From contig NC_079148.1 of the NCBI RefSeq assembly GCF_945859685.1, forward strand, positions 3,906,001 through 3,970,000: DNA of 64,000 nucleotides, written 5' to 3'. Origin of the DNA: Eupeodes corollae. Taxonomy: Eukaryota; Arthropoda; Insecta; Diptera; Syrphidae. A program made the position numbers and the translations under genes. Numbering within the stretch: position 1 is the stretch's first letter; each line of letters starts with the position of its first letter. The notes under the pieces were generated by a model. The model saw only the letters and a program-made list of their open reading frames with translations, was not told where the DNA came from and ran no database searches. Of this stretch, positions 21,656 through 34,010 are shown one piece after another.

Positions 21656-24600
21656 GTTCGTTTTTAAATATTTTATAATACTTTTTTAAGAATGTTTTAA
21701 AAAAAACTGATTTTTTGAAGAAAAACATGGAACACAATCCAAAAATATGAATTGAAAAATTATTGAACTAGGTGGCGCAATTACTCGTTTGGAGCCAGGG
21801 TCTACTTGCGTGTAATATAAGAGATGTTAAAGACCTACAGTTTGTAGAGCGTATTTAAACTTATTATTCAAGGAGCTCTTTTCATGAGAAGAAAAGTTGC
21901 CGCTTAACACCTTCAATCTTCTTTCCATCTTTCCTTTATGTCTGTGCTTTCATCTTAATAAGTATTGTTCATAATGATGAACTTGTTCCATAAGTCGAAA
22001 ATTATGGAAAACTGACCCCTAATTGATCTTAAATCTCGTGAAATGCCTTTAAAATATTACAGAGAATTTTCAAAATTAAGTTAAACCATAGCCTGACTTT
22101 TCAAAATAATTAGTTTAGAATATGTCTACAGTTTGAAATTATGAGTTCAAAAAACTTGAAATTATATAAAAAAAAGAGATTATAAAACTAATCAATAATT
22201 AGATTACTAATTGTTTTAACACTTTAAAAAACCTTAACTCAATAATTAATTGTTTAGAATTAGTTTAAATTGTATTTTTCAGCTTGGAAGTTATAAAAAG
22301 GCCAATGTAAAACGACTATTGGTCTTCTTAAATCAGTGCAGTGGAGTATTAAAGTAGGATTAACAAGACGTATGATGAACCTTGTTTAAAGAAGGTTTGA
22401 AATTTTATGCAGGAACGATCTCGAGGAATTTAAATAATTATAGTCCATGTTCTGAAGATAGTAAATTTGTTTTAATTTTTGTATACAAAAAGATACGAAG
22501 TATCTAATTTATTCTTAGTTTCGTACAACTAAGTAAATGGCTTAAGGTCTATTCAGGTCATGACCCTCCTGCTAAAACTGGAATTGGAAAAAATAGTTAG
22601 AGCTAACTTTAAGTTTGACGTTCTGCAAAACGTACTTCAGAAGTCGAAGTATTGATGCGCTACACGTACAAACGTATAAACTAACTCTTAGTAAGCCTGG
22701 TCAACAAAACCATTCAAGGATTTGAAAAGAAAAATAACAGCAAGTCAACCTCTTTTAATCGTTTTTTGAACTATTAGTCCGTTTTCAAACATTAAGGAGA
22801 GGTACAAATTAGGATGTACCTTCTAGAATGTATTAAAATTAGATTAACTTAGTAACCTTTGTTACGATTAGTGTTTTTCTAACGAAAATAAAATCAACTA
22901 AAGCTGCATGACTATTGCCGATGATTAAAACATGTAAATTAAACTGAAATTACATAGAACTATGGCTTAAATCCATTATTCAAAATTAAAGTGATCTCAC
23001 AACTTTTATGATTATGCAGCTTATACACATTTTTAAAGCTAATAAACATAGGATCACAATCTATCCTATATTTTAATAATGCTTAGTTATTAAATTAATG
23101 TCATCATCAATCGATTGATCATCTTTTCATAGGACCATTAAATAGTTAGGCATATTGCTTGATTTTAAGACTTGACCTACTTTATAATATTCAGCTTATT
23201 GACAAAAATGTTCATAAGTATTTTCATACAAAATTATTATTCACAAAAAATTCATATAAATATTCAAAGAATCATGTTTAACTAAAAATACAAATTTTAA
23301 ATGACACTGAATATTTTCTAGAAACAATTGGATTAGTTATAAGCAAATGGAACAAATATCCTTTTAAAAGTTTTACAATAAAATATACATTATTCAAATC
23401 CTAATTTCAATACAAAAATAAAATTGTATACATTCACTTACAGGTACAAATTTTAGCTTTTTCCTATTTTAACATTAAATTAATTATTAACATTTCATTT
23501 AATTTTTTTTAAATTATCATTTTCAACTTAAAATCACTCTTTGACATTCTTAAAAAATATTCTTTATCCAAATTATTCTACAAAATAGTGCTTAAAGCTA
23601 TCACAATACTTAAATTTTGTATCTTTCATTAATATACATAATTTTTGTGTTAATATTCGTTGATGGGCATTTATTTATTACATGACTCCATGTCATAAAA
23701 ACAAAAAGTTTATTAACACGAAAATAATTTTTATTTTTATAATAATATCAGAAATTTCACCTCTCAATGAATCACTCTTTAAATGTCAACATTTCAATTT
23801 AAAGCTTTAAACTTTAGATCCTATCAACAACACAATAATGTGTAGGTTTTCGCTGTTTATAAACAATTCCAAATTTTATTTGGTTGACTTAATATTTTAT
23901 TTATATACAAACATATGTTTTATTTAGGTTTGTAAGGATATTTTATTATATCAACAAAATTCCCAAAAGGTGATAAAACATTTTAAATTCGCTAACCCGA
24001 CAATTTTATTATTCAATGTTTGGGAACATAAAAGTAACGAAAAAAAAAGGATTGCAGAGTTTAGTCCTTTCTGAAAAAATGTATCTTTTTTTTGCAAAAT
24101 CACATCTGTTATGAAATATATATATTTTTTATCGGGCATTCGCACTCAGTCTCTAATTCACAGTGCGATCCCTGAGTTATTACCTTATCCTTTCATTTTC
24201 ATGGCAATAAAATAATATAACAAAAAGAAAATCCTATTTTAGGGACAACGAGAATAAAACAATATGGGAATGTGACACACCGACGACGCACGGACGACGC
24301 AAAAGGTCCAAAAATATCCTCCGATCCGTGTCATTTTGCAAGCTCATTTTTAGTTTTGGTGTATGTAATTTATTCAGACGCTTTATCCTTAATATATACG
24401 AGTACGTATAAAGAATGAGATTCAACTCCTAAATTTCGGTATTTTTCTTACAATAGAAACTTAAGTATATATATGACCCAAAACAATACGCACAAACAGA
24501 CATACAAAGCCACACGTATGTTAGCCATTTGGTAGGCTTCTTCCTGAACCATCGCCACCGTCGGCGTGGCCGTCACCGTCCGCATCCTTCGCCTCATCAT

Positions 24601-24780
24601 CCTCATGTCCTTTCGATTTTGTTATAAATTTCGTTCAATTTCAAAAGAACTCCACCATTGATGCTGACAAAGCAAAACATTCAGAATTCAGGATCGTTCT
24701 AATATAAGTTAGAATAGAAGGCTTCGATTATCATCTCGACTTTTGTCGTCCTTTGCCATCATCATATTGCAAAGGACCAG
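21656..24780. other. AT-rich intergenic stretch and probable 3' UTR of the minus-strand gene at 24.8 kb
   Basis: 21656-24480 is AT-rich with only chance frames. From 24780 downward it follows the stop codon of the minus-strand membrane-protein gene and likely includes its 3' UTR. A GC-rich patch at 24560-24615 would read acidic on the minus strand (HEDDEAKDADGDGHADGGDG) but follows the gene's stop and has no start. Confidence 0.4.
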
Positions 24781-25118
24781 CTAGGCTGTCACATAGAATT
24801 CCCGACTTCGTTTTTGGCATTTCTCTCGCGCAATATAGCAAAGGGCAATTGTTATCAGGATCACTATGGTGATGCCCATGCCTATGCTGACCCACATGAT
24901 TTCCTCATTGATGCCCACATAAGAGCGTCCTGGAGGGAGCAAAAGGGAAAACTAAATTAACCACAGGCACAAAATTTTGAATATTATGAACTCTTACCAT
25001 CGTAATAGTTGTTGGAGAAGCCAACTTTACCAGCAACTCGTCCAGCTGGCATGATGTGAATTATTTTGGGTCCGGATAGTAGATGAATGCGTATGACTGG
25101 CATCCAATGCAGAAGGAG
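24781..25118 (-). CDS. Host gene, last two coding exons of a single-pass membrane protein
   Basis: Two minus-strand exons, 25118-24998 and 24929-24781, join over a 68-bp intron with a strong donor (GATG/GTAAGAG) and acceptor (CCCTCCAG/GACG). The joined frame reads GRVAGKVGFSNNYYDGRSYV, then a hydrophobic segment of about 21 residues (WVSIGMGITIVILITIALCY). A short basic tail (AREKCQKRSREFYVTA) then ends at TAG. This is a type I membrane topology with a cytoplasmic tail of about 17 residues. The upstream border at 25118 uses an AG without a good pyrimidine tract and is less certain. Further 5' exons lie to the right or beyond. The orderly splicing and less AT-rich codons mark a conserved host gene; I do not recognise which one. 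Confidence 0.7.
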
Positions 25119-25806
25119 CTAGAATCCTTGCGATAAGGAATTGTTGGTGTTGGTTTGTTCATATATCTGAAAATCCACTATCGTTCTATAAGTTGTATAT
25201 GGTTGGTCATTTGCACCAGCTTCATCCTCAACAGCATCAGCATCATCATCATCACACCACTGCTGCCCCCGATGCCATTGTCTGATGTTGCCTTAGTGAT
25301 AAAGTGTATACGAGTATCGACCTACAAAGGGAAAACATATATATTTGAAAATTGAATTCAATAGAAGGTCTTCAGGGAAACCCCTACAAATTGACTTTTT
25401 GGGCTTTACAAACTTGTAAAATGAAAAACTAGGTTTACTTTAATGGAAAATATTGTTCCATGTCGGACAATATTCATAATTTCAACTGAATTTCAGTAAC
25501 GAACATTTTACTTACTTACAAAAGGACGAGTTATGGCAGCAAAAACAAAAACCTATTTTTATCGGGATTCACAATATGGGGGAAAATATTGAAGTGCTTG
25601 TTTTTAAAGGAAAATCGAATTTATTTGAACTTTGATCCTTTGTAAGGCTTTTGCTTTCCATTGCAGTTTCGAAAATTGAATATATGGGAACAATGCTTTG
25701 ACGACTTAAATCAAATTGACAAAAGCTTTATATTACCATATAACAACATCTTTTAAAATCTCTCTAAAAATATTGACAGGTAACATATTTTTACAGTGTG
25801 AAACAT
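25119..25806. other. Probable intron or flank of the minus-strand host gene
   Basis: A CAGCATCAGCATCATCATCA simple-repeat patch (about 25230-25252) is the only notable structure. No further exon could be supported. Confidence 0.4.
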
Positions 25807-25821
25807 AATCTGAGCTCTTAA

Positions 25822-26336
25822 TTTAGATAGATAGATAGATCTTTATTGTAACTGAAATTCTTATAATTTAAACCTAGATTGCACAATTTACAGAGATATG
25901 GTGTCTTACATTCTACCTTACTACTGAAAATATTATAACAAGCATTCAATTAATATCACAGATTTATTACATTTTGAAGGAAAAGTTACTAAAAAAAAAC
26001 CTTCATTAGATATTAGAATTTTTTCATAGGAAGAGAGAAGTGGGGAGCAGAAAACTGTCTTAAGATGTTGTTTAGATTTTATCACAGAAAAAAAGTATAT
26101 TAATAAATAAGAATGAATAAATTAATAATAAATTAAAGAATAAACATATAAATAAATAAATAAATAAATACATAAATAAGTACAAAAAATAAATAAATAA
26201 ATCAACAAGTGAATAACAAATAATTAAATACAAGCGAGAAAATAAATAAATTAATGAAAAAATGGACAATAAGTAATAAATTAATAAATAAATAAATAAA
26301 TAAATAAATAAGGAAATAAATAAATAAAAATAAATA
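25822..26336 (-). mobile_element. Short non-LTR-like insertion with 15-bp target-site duplication and (AAAT)n tract
   Basis: Identical 15-bp repeats AATCTGAGCTCTTAA flank the segment at 25807-25821 and 26337-26351. At the left edge, the minus strand ends in AATAAAGATCTATCTATC: a polyadenylation-type signal followed by a (TCTA)n tail, typical of some insect LINE 3' ends. The other half (26080-26336) is a long (AAAT)n-like array. It could alternatively be a plus-strand element with an (AAAT)n tail. No coding sequence is left (an apparent 65-codon frame at 26072-26269 translates the array). The insertion lies in or beside the RTE relic that follows. Confidence 0.7.
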
Positions 26337-26351
26337 AATCTGAGCTCTTAA

Positions 26352-27236
26352 GCTCCTTAAAACGACCACTAACTCGTTGTAGCTAAGGTAGCACTTCGGG
26401 TTTCAAGACTCGAGGCAAAACATGGAGATGGTGGGAAATTATAAAACGTCGAACCACTGCAATCGCAAGAGATCCCCAAATTCTTCTCCGACCGTGTCAC
26501 AATTAATTTCTTTCGAAGTTCGAAGTATGAGAAATGTCAGCAGGAAAATTCAGCCAACCAACAAGCACCCAAAGTGGCTCTGCAAAGAAGGACGAAAGAT
26601 GCTCACGAGCTCTATGAGTTTAAGACGATAGAGAAAAACCGACTTCTCAGAAGGAAATATAGAGACCATGAAAAACGTGTGGTCGAAGATGTCGAACAAA
26701 TCAAAAGCAGAAATGAAGTTCAAAAGTTCTAAACGAAATTCACGACATACATAAACCTCGAAGGCTTCAATAACGAAGTGAAACCGCAGTCAATGTTGCC
26801 GGTATGGAAGAACCACTTCTGCCAACGGTTATACGACGACGAACCGAGTTGTGCTGCAAGGCAGGAGGATCCATTCAATATATGTAGACGACGATTACCA
26901 AAAATCCCTCATTCCCGACTAGGACGAAGTAAAGATTGCCATACATAACCTCAAGTCTAACGAAGCCACTGAAGCAGATGGATTGATTACCGATATCTCA
27001 AGGCAGCTGAAGATAATTTAGTTAGGAGCATGCACCCACCGATGAATGGAATCTCAGACCCTTTAAACTGCACCAACTAAAGAGGAATCAGCCCTTTTAA
27101 CATCATAACATATGTGAATTTCTAAAGCCCATCGTCAATAAACTGATAGGTAATTATTAGTGTGGTTTAAGACCAGGAAAGTCCACAGTCGCTAAAATAT
27201 TTACATTACTCCAGTTCCTAGAAAACAAACTATCAA
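26352..27236 (+). pseudogene. RTE-like non-LTR retrotransposon relic
   Basis: The plus strand reads, across frames, a basic linker (LLRRKYRDHEKRVVEDVEQI with RNEVQKF), then NHFCQRLYDDE (the W..HF..L segment before the RT), N*RGISPFNI (fingers motif NYRGISLLN) and CGLRPGKSTVAKIFTLLQFL (the GFR.G.ST motif) near 27160-27225. This order and wording are typical of RTE-type elements. Many stops and frameshifts are present, and it ends where a minus-strand relic of another family starts. It is inactive. Confidence 0.65.
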
Positions 27237-27239
27237 AAG

Positions 27240-27800
27240 CATAATTTAAATCAAATAAACCTTTTCGGGTGTTAAACTCATGGTTTTACACTTGTCAACA
27301 TTTAAAACGAGACGATTTTTACTGCGCCATTCTCTAAATATTTTATTATAACGTCGTCTTGCAAAAGCAAAAAGTCAGAAGTTAATGTTATACTTTTGTA
27401 GAGTTTAACTTCATAAGAATAAATAAGAACGGAGGAATCAAATCTAAGTCATTTTAAAATAAAATAAATAAAATTGGACCAAAAATACATCCCTGAGGGA
27501 CTCCAGAATTGACAACAAATTTATCCTAATACTCATTATGAAAGACAACACTATATAGTCTATTTTTTAAATACGATGAGATCTAACTTAAGAAGTTGTT
27601 AAGAAAAAGCGAACTGTTTAAGGACCTATCAAAGAGAATATATAAATAGATGTGATAAATAGGCAACAAATTTTTTTAAGATGGAGGATGGTACATCATA
27701 AAACACTTATCCAACTTCAAGAAAAGCTGTCCAACAGTATCTTCTTTAATTTCAAAATTTATTGAATTCGAGTGAGGAAAATTAACTTCAGAAGAAAAAG
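27240..27800 (-). pseudogene. CR1/Jockey-like reverse transcriptase relic
   Basis: Minus-strand reading shows VVNSGVPQGCIFGPILFILF (motif B) near 27520-27460. Further on is EWRSKNRLVLNVDKCKTMSL (motif D/E region, NV.KCK.MSF type) near 27335-27275. Between them motif C (ADD) is not readable, and several stops occur. It is an old fragment, opposite in strand to the RTE relic it abuts. Confidence 0.6.
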
Positions 27801-29833
27801 TTTAAGAACTGTTGTCATCGTTTTTATTTGTAAAGGATTTTTTGAAAAAGTTTTCAAACATGTTTGCTATAACATTAGGCTCATGGTTAGTTAGCAAAAA
27901 GTTTGGGTAGCCACTACTTTTATTTTTAAAATTAACGAATTTAGAGCAACTAACTGGATAAGATTTAAGGTCATTTGATATTTTAGAAAATATATAACTT
28001 TGTTTCTTTTATTTTGTATGTTTTTGAGACTTGAATCAAATCATGCTAAAGAATGTATTTTAAAAACGATTAGTAATTGAATTAATATTAGTGATTGGGT
28101 TTTGCAATCCTGTCGTGCGCCTCATAAAATATTTTTGTTGATTTTAAAAATGTCTGATATCGTTTGCACACATAGAGTTTTCTCATTCTTTTGGTGCAAA
28201 TAAGAAAAATATTCAATGATTTGAATTTAAAAATAACAAAATGGAACCCAACTTGCATTTCAAAGAACTTTTAAGGTGTTTAAGAAAACGTTTTTATTTT
28301 TGTATAGAAGAACATTTGTTTCAGCTTAAACTGGCAGTTAGCTTAATTGGAGAAGCATAGCCATAGAATGTTTATTAAAATCGATGTCAATTCAAGGAAA
28401 TAGAATATATCAACAAGAAAACGTTTTCTCAGAAGGATGCCATAAGAACTTCTATGTCTTCCTTTTGATTTTATCAAATTGATTTCCTTTGACAGAAGTA
28501 TAACTGAATCTACACACACTTTCAAACTTTGTTCACATCAACTTTCACAGAGGAATAATATTTTGAAGACAAATTTATTGGGGTTTTTGAATCCTGTGGG
28601 AGTTTTAGGAGTTTTCTTATTTCTCTATTTCTTTTCAATAATTTTTGAAAATGAAACAATCCTTTTTGATTTGCGGAGTTCTTGTTAAAAAGTGATACAT
28701 TTTTAAAGCTGAAGTTATTTTAAATATCTTAAAACTGATCGATTTTTGAAATATAACCACCTACATATAAATACGTATGTAAGGTTGTCGAAACAAATTA
28801 ACAAAACCCGACTAATGTGACAATTTCAGGGTGTTAATAATTCACCAGAAAATAATAGAGGACCTTCCTCACCTCCAGTTCTAAAACATCATTGTGTTGG
28901 TGAAATATTTCAATGGAAATTGGACGATGTTAAAATTGTGGCTTACACAAATGGTATGCCATCAAACCATAACAATGTTTCGCTTTCGAATTGTTGGTTA
29001 AAAACAAACACAGCATGATGTCAATTTCTAAAAAGGACACACCAACAATTTATTTTCCCTTCTAATAAATTTGTGTACGAGTTAAAATATACTTCCGTAC
29101 ATGCAAATAATGAATAAATGGTAAATTTGTAAATTTCGATTTACAAAATGTCAATACCGTGCGATGATTAAATAATTTATATAAACGTACTATTTTAAGA
29201 GAATTGTTATTGTTTACATAATTTACCTTTAATTTGAAACAATAAAGTTTTGTATTTGAAATGTCATATATTTTTAAGTCTTGAAAGTTTTTGTACTCGT
29301 AATCTGTCCGATATGTAGAGTTGGAAATTTTGAAATGTATTAAAGTTTTAAGGTCCCTATAATCTAATCTCATAATTTAGTCTTTTAAAGCCATTGAAAA
29401 GAGCAACAATGTTGATTTTATAAGCAAAACAAAAATGTTTTTTTTTTCAGCTCTAATAAATGTATAAACAAAAGTTATATGACCTTCAGAATAATATTAT
29501 GCTGTGATGAAAGACGTTCTTGAAATCTGATAAGCTTTTAGAAAATTAAATTTTAAGTTTTCTACCAATATTCTCTTGAACTTGAAGTTTATCGAAGGCT
29601 TGTTTTTAACGTAAAAGAAATACTTTAGATTTTGATGAAAATTGCCGATTTTACGGAAGTCAATAAAAGTGGGGCAAGCTATTCCGTTCGTCAGACTGTA
29701 CTTTTGTACAACATTGTGATTATGAAAACATTTTCGACCGAATGCTGAAATGTGTGCAATATTCTATTTTTTGTTTGAATTTTCTGTGCGTAAGCACATA
29801 TCTGGTTAATTTTAGTGCATTGTTAAGTTAGAA
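27801..29833. other. AT-rich intergenic stretch, nothing recognised
   Basis: Only chance frames of 60-100 codons are present (28343-28525 minus, 28479-28688 plus, 29062-29373 minus). The 103-codon frame at 29062-29373 is rich in Asn, Tyr, Lys and Ile and shows no domain. No motif supports a gene. Confidence 0.4.
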
Positions 29834-30788
29834 TGGCCCGAAAGCAATTAAAATTGCTTGAAAAAACTGAGTTATTAAAGAAGCTGTCAGCAGGTATTAT
29901 AAAGCGATGGTTGGCTACAAAAATTTAAAAAAAAGGTATGGAGGTCGATATCTGAAAATATCCGGAGAGAAGCTTTCTTCTCAACCAGAACTGGTCCGGC
30001 CTTTTAAACGAGTTCTTCAAGAAAAAATAAAGAGTATGGATCTCAAGCCAGATCAAATATATAACGCTGATGAGTCAGGTTTATATTGAACGTTCCTTTC
30101 TGAAAAACAAACGCTTCGTGGGCTGAGAAGACTGCTCCAGATAGAAAAGCCGAAAAACAAAGGATTACTTTTATGGATTGCAACAATGCTTCAGATGTCC
30201 ATTAAGTAAATTCTCGCCCATTTAGAAATTTGTGCTTGTCTGTAAATTACCGACACTCCAAATCAGCTTGGATGACATGAGCTTTTTTTAAAGACTTTTT
30301 TCATAATTTATTTGTTCCAGAAGTTCAAACCTTTCTTAGAAATAATGATTTGCCACTTAAAGCTCTTTTTATCTTGGATAACGTTCCTAGTCACCCTACA
30401 TGCCAGTCATCTATACCCGACTGACAAAACTTTTTTATAGAAAAAGCTTGATATTGTCAATTATTGCAGGTGAAAAAGGTAGGTAGTAAAATGATAACAA
30501 AGATGCAAGAAACATACAATAGGTGCTCTTAGGCAACAGGACATCAAAAATATTTCTAAAGAGGTGATTAATCTACACAATCATCTAAAAGAAGGCATAA
30601 TGAATACATCTCGTGAAATATGCGATTGGAACGAAGATATAGTCTTGTCGGATATTGAAGAAGCCGAAAACAAAAACGAAGAAAAAGATGAGCAATTGGT
30701 AATGGAGCGACCAACATGTTCCGTTTCTTCAAAGGATGCCGTCGTTCTCTTTGATAAGATAATTGAGTGGGCGGGACATAAGAAATAG
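29834..30788 (+). pseudogene. pogo/Tigger (jerky-like) DDE transposase relic
   Basis: ATG at 29834 starts MARKQLKLLEKTELLKKLSA, a psq-type helix-turn-helix start. It is followed across frameshifts by KKRYGGRYLKISGEKLSSQP, FKRVLQEKIKSMDLKPDQIY with NADESGLY (first catalytic Asp), a degraded middle with WMT and KDFFH, and LKALFILDNVPSHP (second catalytic Asp). The C-terminal third includes VVLFDKIIEWA. Stops (for example TGA after ADESGLY) and frame changes make it inactive. A matching 3' terminal inverted repeat lies just downstream at 30812-30832. Confidence 0.75.
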
Positions 30789-30811
30789 TGAACATGGCTG
30801 GTTTTTTACTT

Positions 30812-30832
30812 CACTATATCGAGCGTCTACTG
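30812..30832 (+). repeat. 3' terminal inverted repeat of the pogo/Tigger relic
   Basis: Read inward on the minus strand, the end starts CAGTAGACGCTCGATATAGT, the CAGT-initial pattern of Tigger/pogo termini. It is followed outward by TA (30833-30834), the usual target dinucleotide. No matching 5' terminus was found upstream of 29834. Confidence 0.6.
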
Positions 30833-30834
30833 TA

Positions 30835-31469
30835 TCAAAAAAGCATTATCATTTTTTCATACAATATTAATTTAAAAAAAAATGCTCTAAGGACATTCGG
30901 AACAAAAATGTATTAAATTAAACATTTTTTTTTCAATTGGCATTAAAATTTTTAAAGGGAAACTTATTTTATAGAGAAATTTCCGCTTAGTTGCATATGT
31001 ATTTTTTAATTGATACATACAACAGCTTTTTCGGGGTAATTGAACCCCATTTTATTAAATTATTCGCTTAATTAATCTTAAAAAAACGCAACTAACAAAC
31101 CGAAACAAGCCAAAATCAATAAATTTATTAATAATCGAAGTACTTTTTTATAACTTGGAAGCACCACTACTCACTTCATAACAAATTACAAAATAACACC
31201 TCGCTGTTATTTGTTTTCTGTCATTTGTAATTTCAGTTTTGGACGAACAATAATTGAGATGAATATTTTATTTTTAATTGATCATATCGAATTTTGAATA
31301 CAAAATTTCTAATGTTTTTTTTTAATCAAAAATAAAAGCAATGATTTTTTCAGCATCAAATAATAATTGAGGCTGTAGGAATTTGTCTAGGAAAAATTAT
31401 AAAAATCGTTTTATTAGTTCTTGAGAAAACTAAAACCAAATTTACGGTTCTATGGGACTTATTTAGTTA
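30835..31469. other. AT-rich spacer
   Basis: Nothing recognised between the pogo terminus and dispersed-repeat copy 2. Confidence 0.4.
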
Positions 31470-32575
31470 GTTATTGTAATCGGTCCGATTTGTCGAATTG
31501 AAAATTTTGACATTTCTCTACATTTCAAGGTCCCTAGAGTCGAAATAAAAGATTTCTAGAGAGGTGGCTGTGTGTGCGCGTATACGTACGTTCGGGAAGT
31601 TTTTTTTTGTCGTCCATAGCTCAAGAACCAGTAGAGAAATCGACTTCAAATAAATTTTTTAAAACAGTTAATAAGGCAGAAAGATGCAGAAATGACTCTT
31701 AAAAAATTGCGTGGGTGGTAAATATCTCACGAATTTTTATCAATCAAAAACACTGACAAAATTTATTTGTCACCTCGAAAATTTTACCAACAAAAAATGA
31801 TCTTATCTCCAAAATCATTTTGTAGAACGAGGAATAAAGTTTTTAACATATGGTAAAATTTTGAAAAAAATCGAATTGATAGTTTTCTAACAAAAAATAC
31901 AAACTTAAAAAAATTAATAAAAGTTGATATTTGACTCAAACATCTTTTCAAACATTTGAGATATATCTTCAAATTAATTTTATCTTATACAAAATATTAA
32001 AATTCTGAGAAAAAATAAATTGATAGTTGTGTTTACAATAATAAGAACATAAATATAACAGTACTAAAACTGGATAAGAATTGAGGCTCAAGTAATTTTC
32101 GACTCAAATACCTTTTCAATAATCTGAGATTATGGTTTCAAAATAATTTTAAATCATAAGAAATATTGTTTTCAACATTACGGTAAAATTTTAAGAAAAA
32201 TCAAATTGACAATTTTTTTTTCAAAAAAAAACAATACTAAAACTTGATAAAAATCTTCATTAGACTCAAATATCTTTTCAAAACTTAATAATTTTTTGTT
32301 CAAACTATTTTTCATAAAACAAATTAAAATGAACAGAAAATAGTACGCAAAATTGCTAAAAATTATTGCTCAGTTTTCAATATCTTGTGAATAATAGAAG
32401 ACATTGACTTTAAATTTATTTCATTCATCCAATATGTATTTGTTTATATAAGAAATAAAACCTTTTAAGAAATGCTACCTAAATTGGTAAAAATTGGTTA
32501 AAGACTAAAAAAATCTCCTTAACAAAAATAGATTTTGAAATCAAACTATTTCATCTCATGCAGAACATTGTTGGT
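31470..32575 (+). repeat. Dispersed repeat family, copy 2
   Basis: It shares with copies 1 and 3 GTTATTGTAATCGGTCCGAT, AAAATTTTGACATTTCTC, GGTCCCTAGAGTCGAAATAA, a TACGTACG-containing tract (shorter here), CCATAGCTCAAGAACCAG and GCAGAAAGATGCAGAAA. AT-rich monomers follow, each with a CTCAAATATCTTTTCAAAAC-type core (about 31935, 32105, 32265). The 3' terminus GAAGTTATCAGTGTGG was not found, so the right border is approximate. Confidence 0.75.
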
Positions 32576-32604
32576 AATTTATTTTTTTTTAATGATAAAA
32601 TGGA

Positions 32605-34010
32605 CAAACGTATTGGCTTACAATGCCGATGCGCAGATGATGTCTTGTTCGGTTCCGACTTCGATGGTTCCAAGGTATTGAAAGCTCTCCACTTTTTCTA
32701 CCGGTTGCGAGGAAATATTTATTTGAGAGGATAGTCGGGTTCGGAGGCTGATCATTTTTGGTTTGCCGGAATTAATTTTCAGCCCATCGAATTCTACTTA
32801 TCTCCTCATACTTGTTGTCATTTGATGGAGATCCATGATCCCATGAGAGAGTAAGCAAACATCGTCCACGTAATCCAAGTGCTTTAAATAGGATATCAAA
32901 GTCCATTGGATGCCTCCGCTTATCACCAACAAAAACAATATTGGCGACAGAATACAGTCTGACTCCGCTTCGGATTTGAAAATCATCTGACAACCTACCT
33001 TCGTGCAGAACGTGACACTTGAATCCATCATATGCTGCTTTAATTATAGCAATTAGTTTTCTGGGATGTCTTCCTCCGCAAAGTTAACCAGATAAACTCC
33101 CTGTTAACGCTATCAAAGCCCTTCTCGAATTCGATGTACAGCTGGTGTAGTGGAGATCAATATTCAACACACTGTTCAATAATGATCCGCAGGGTGTTAA
33201 TATGATCAATACAGGAGGATCTAGCGCTGAATCCTGCTTGTTCGGCATCGAGTGTGGCCTCAAAGTGTTCTCCGATGCGTTAAAGTATAACTTTACTACT
33301 ATTTTGGCAACGGCTAGTAGAACGCAAATTCCTCTCCAGTTTTCGCAACTTTGTAAGACCTACTTTTTTTTGTAGCTTGACAATAATTCCCATCTTCCAC
33401 TCATGGGGGAGCTTTCGGTGATCCAAGCTTCGTTTATGAGCGGATGAAGCAGTTCGCTTGATGACGTTGGCGCTGCTTGTGAAAGCACTGCGGGAATTCC
33501 ATCAAGTGCTACCGCTTTGTTGTTCTTAAGTGCTTTAATTGTGGCAACTATCTCATCTTTACTGGGAGGTGCGAAGCGGATTCGGGGATTAGTTTGTTTA
33601 GGCGCTTCAGAATGCATCGGCTACACGTTGTTTGCAAACACTCGGTTTAAAACCGAGGAAAAGGGTTCTTTCCACCTTCTGACTTGCTCATCCACCAAAC
33701 TTATCATAGTAACGTCTACATCTTTCACCAGGTGTTGCTTGGAGCTGTGTGCACCGGTCAGCTCTTTGGTTATTCTGTAAACGGTCCTACTGTCGCACCT
33801 GTTTGCAGCATCTTCTGATGTAGTTACGCTTGTCGCGGCGCACACTACTGTGAACCTCTCTCTTTTTCATGCGATACGAGAACTCCAGCTGGCTTCTTTC
33901 TTCCTCTTGTGCAGCAGTTATTCGAGCCCTTAACTGTTCGCGTTCGTTGATCCTTGCCCAAGATTCGTCTGAAAGCCAAGTATGGTTGCTTCCTGTTTTT
34001 ATTATCATGG
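32605..34010 (-). pseudogene. RTE-like ORF2 relic, from linker through RT to thumb
   Basis: Minus-strand reading from 34010 gives WLSDESWARINEREQLRARI (basic linker), HLVKDVDVTMISLVDEQVRR with a WKEPFSSVLN segment, RFAPPSKDEIVATIKALKNN and AVALDGIPA (fingers; KA.G.DGIP type). Further on are DGFKCHVLHEGRLSDDFQI with SGVR (motif B region), LDYVDDVCLLSH (motif C, first Ala or Phe replaced), GLKINSGKPKMISLRTR and KVESFQYLGTI (thumb). The order is complete, so it is one collapsed copy with many frameshifts and stops. The wording (GLKIN..KTK.M, ..FQYLGS) is RTE-like. Two unresolved gaps lie around 33050-33360. Confidence 0.75.

Noticed and set aside
26072..26269. Minus-strand hydrophobic open frame
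   Set aside because: It is the translation of the (AAAT)n array.
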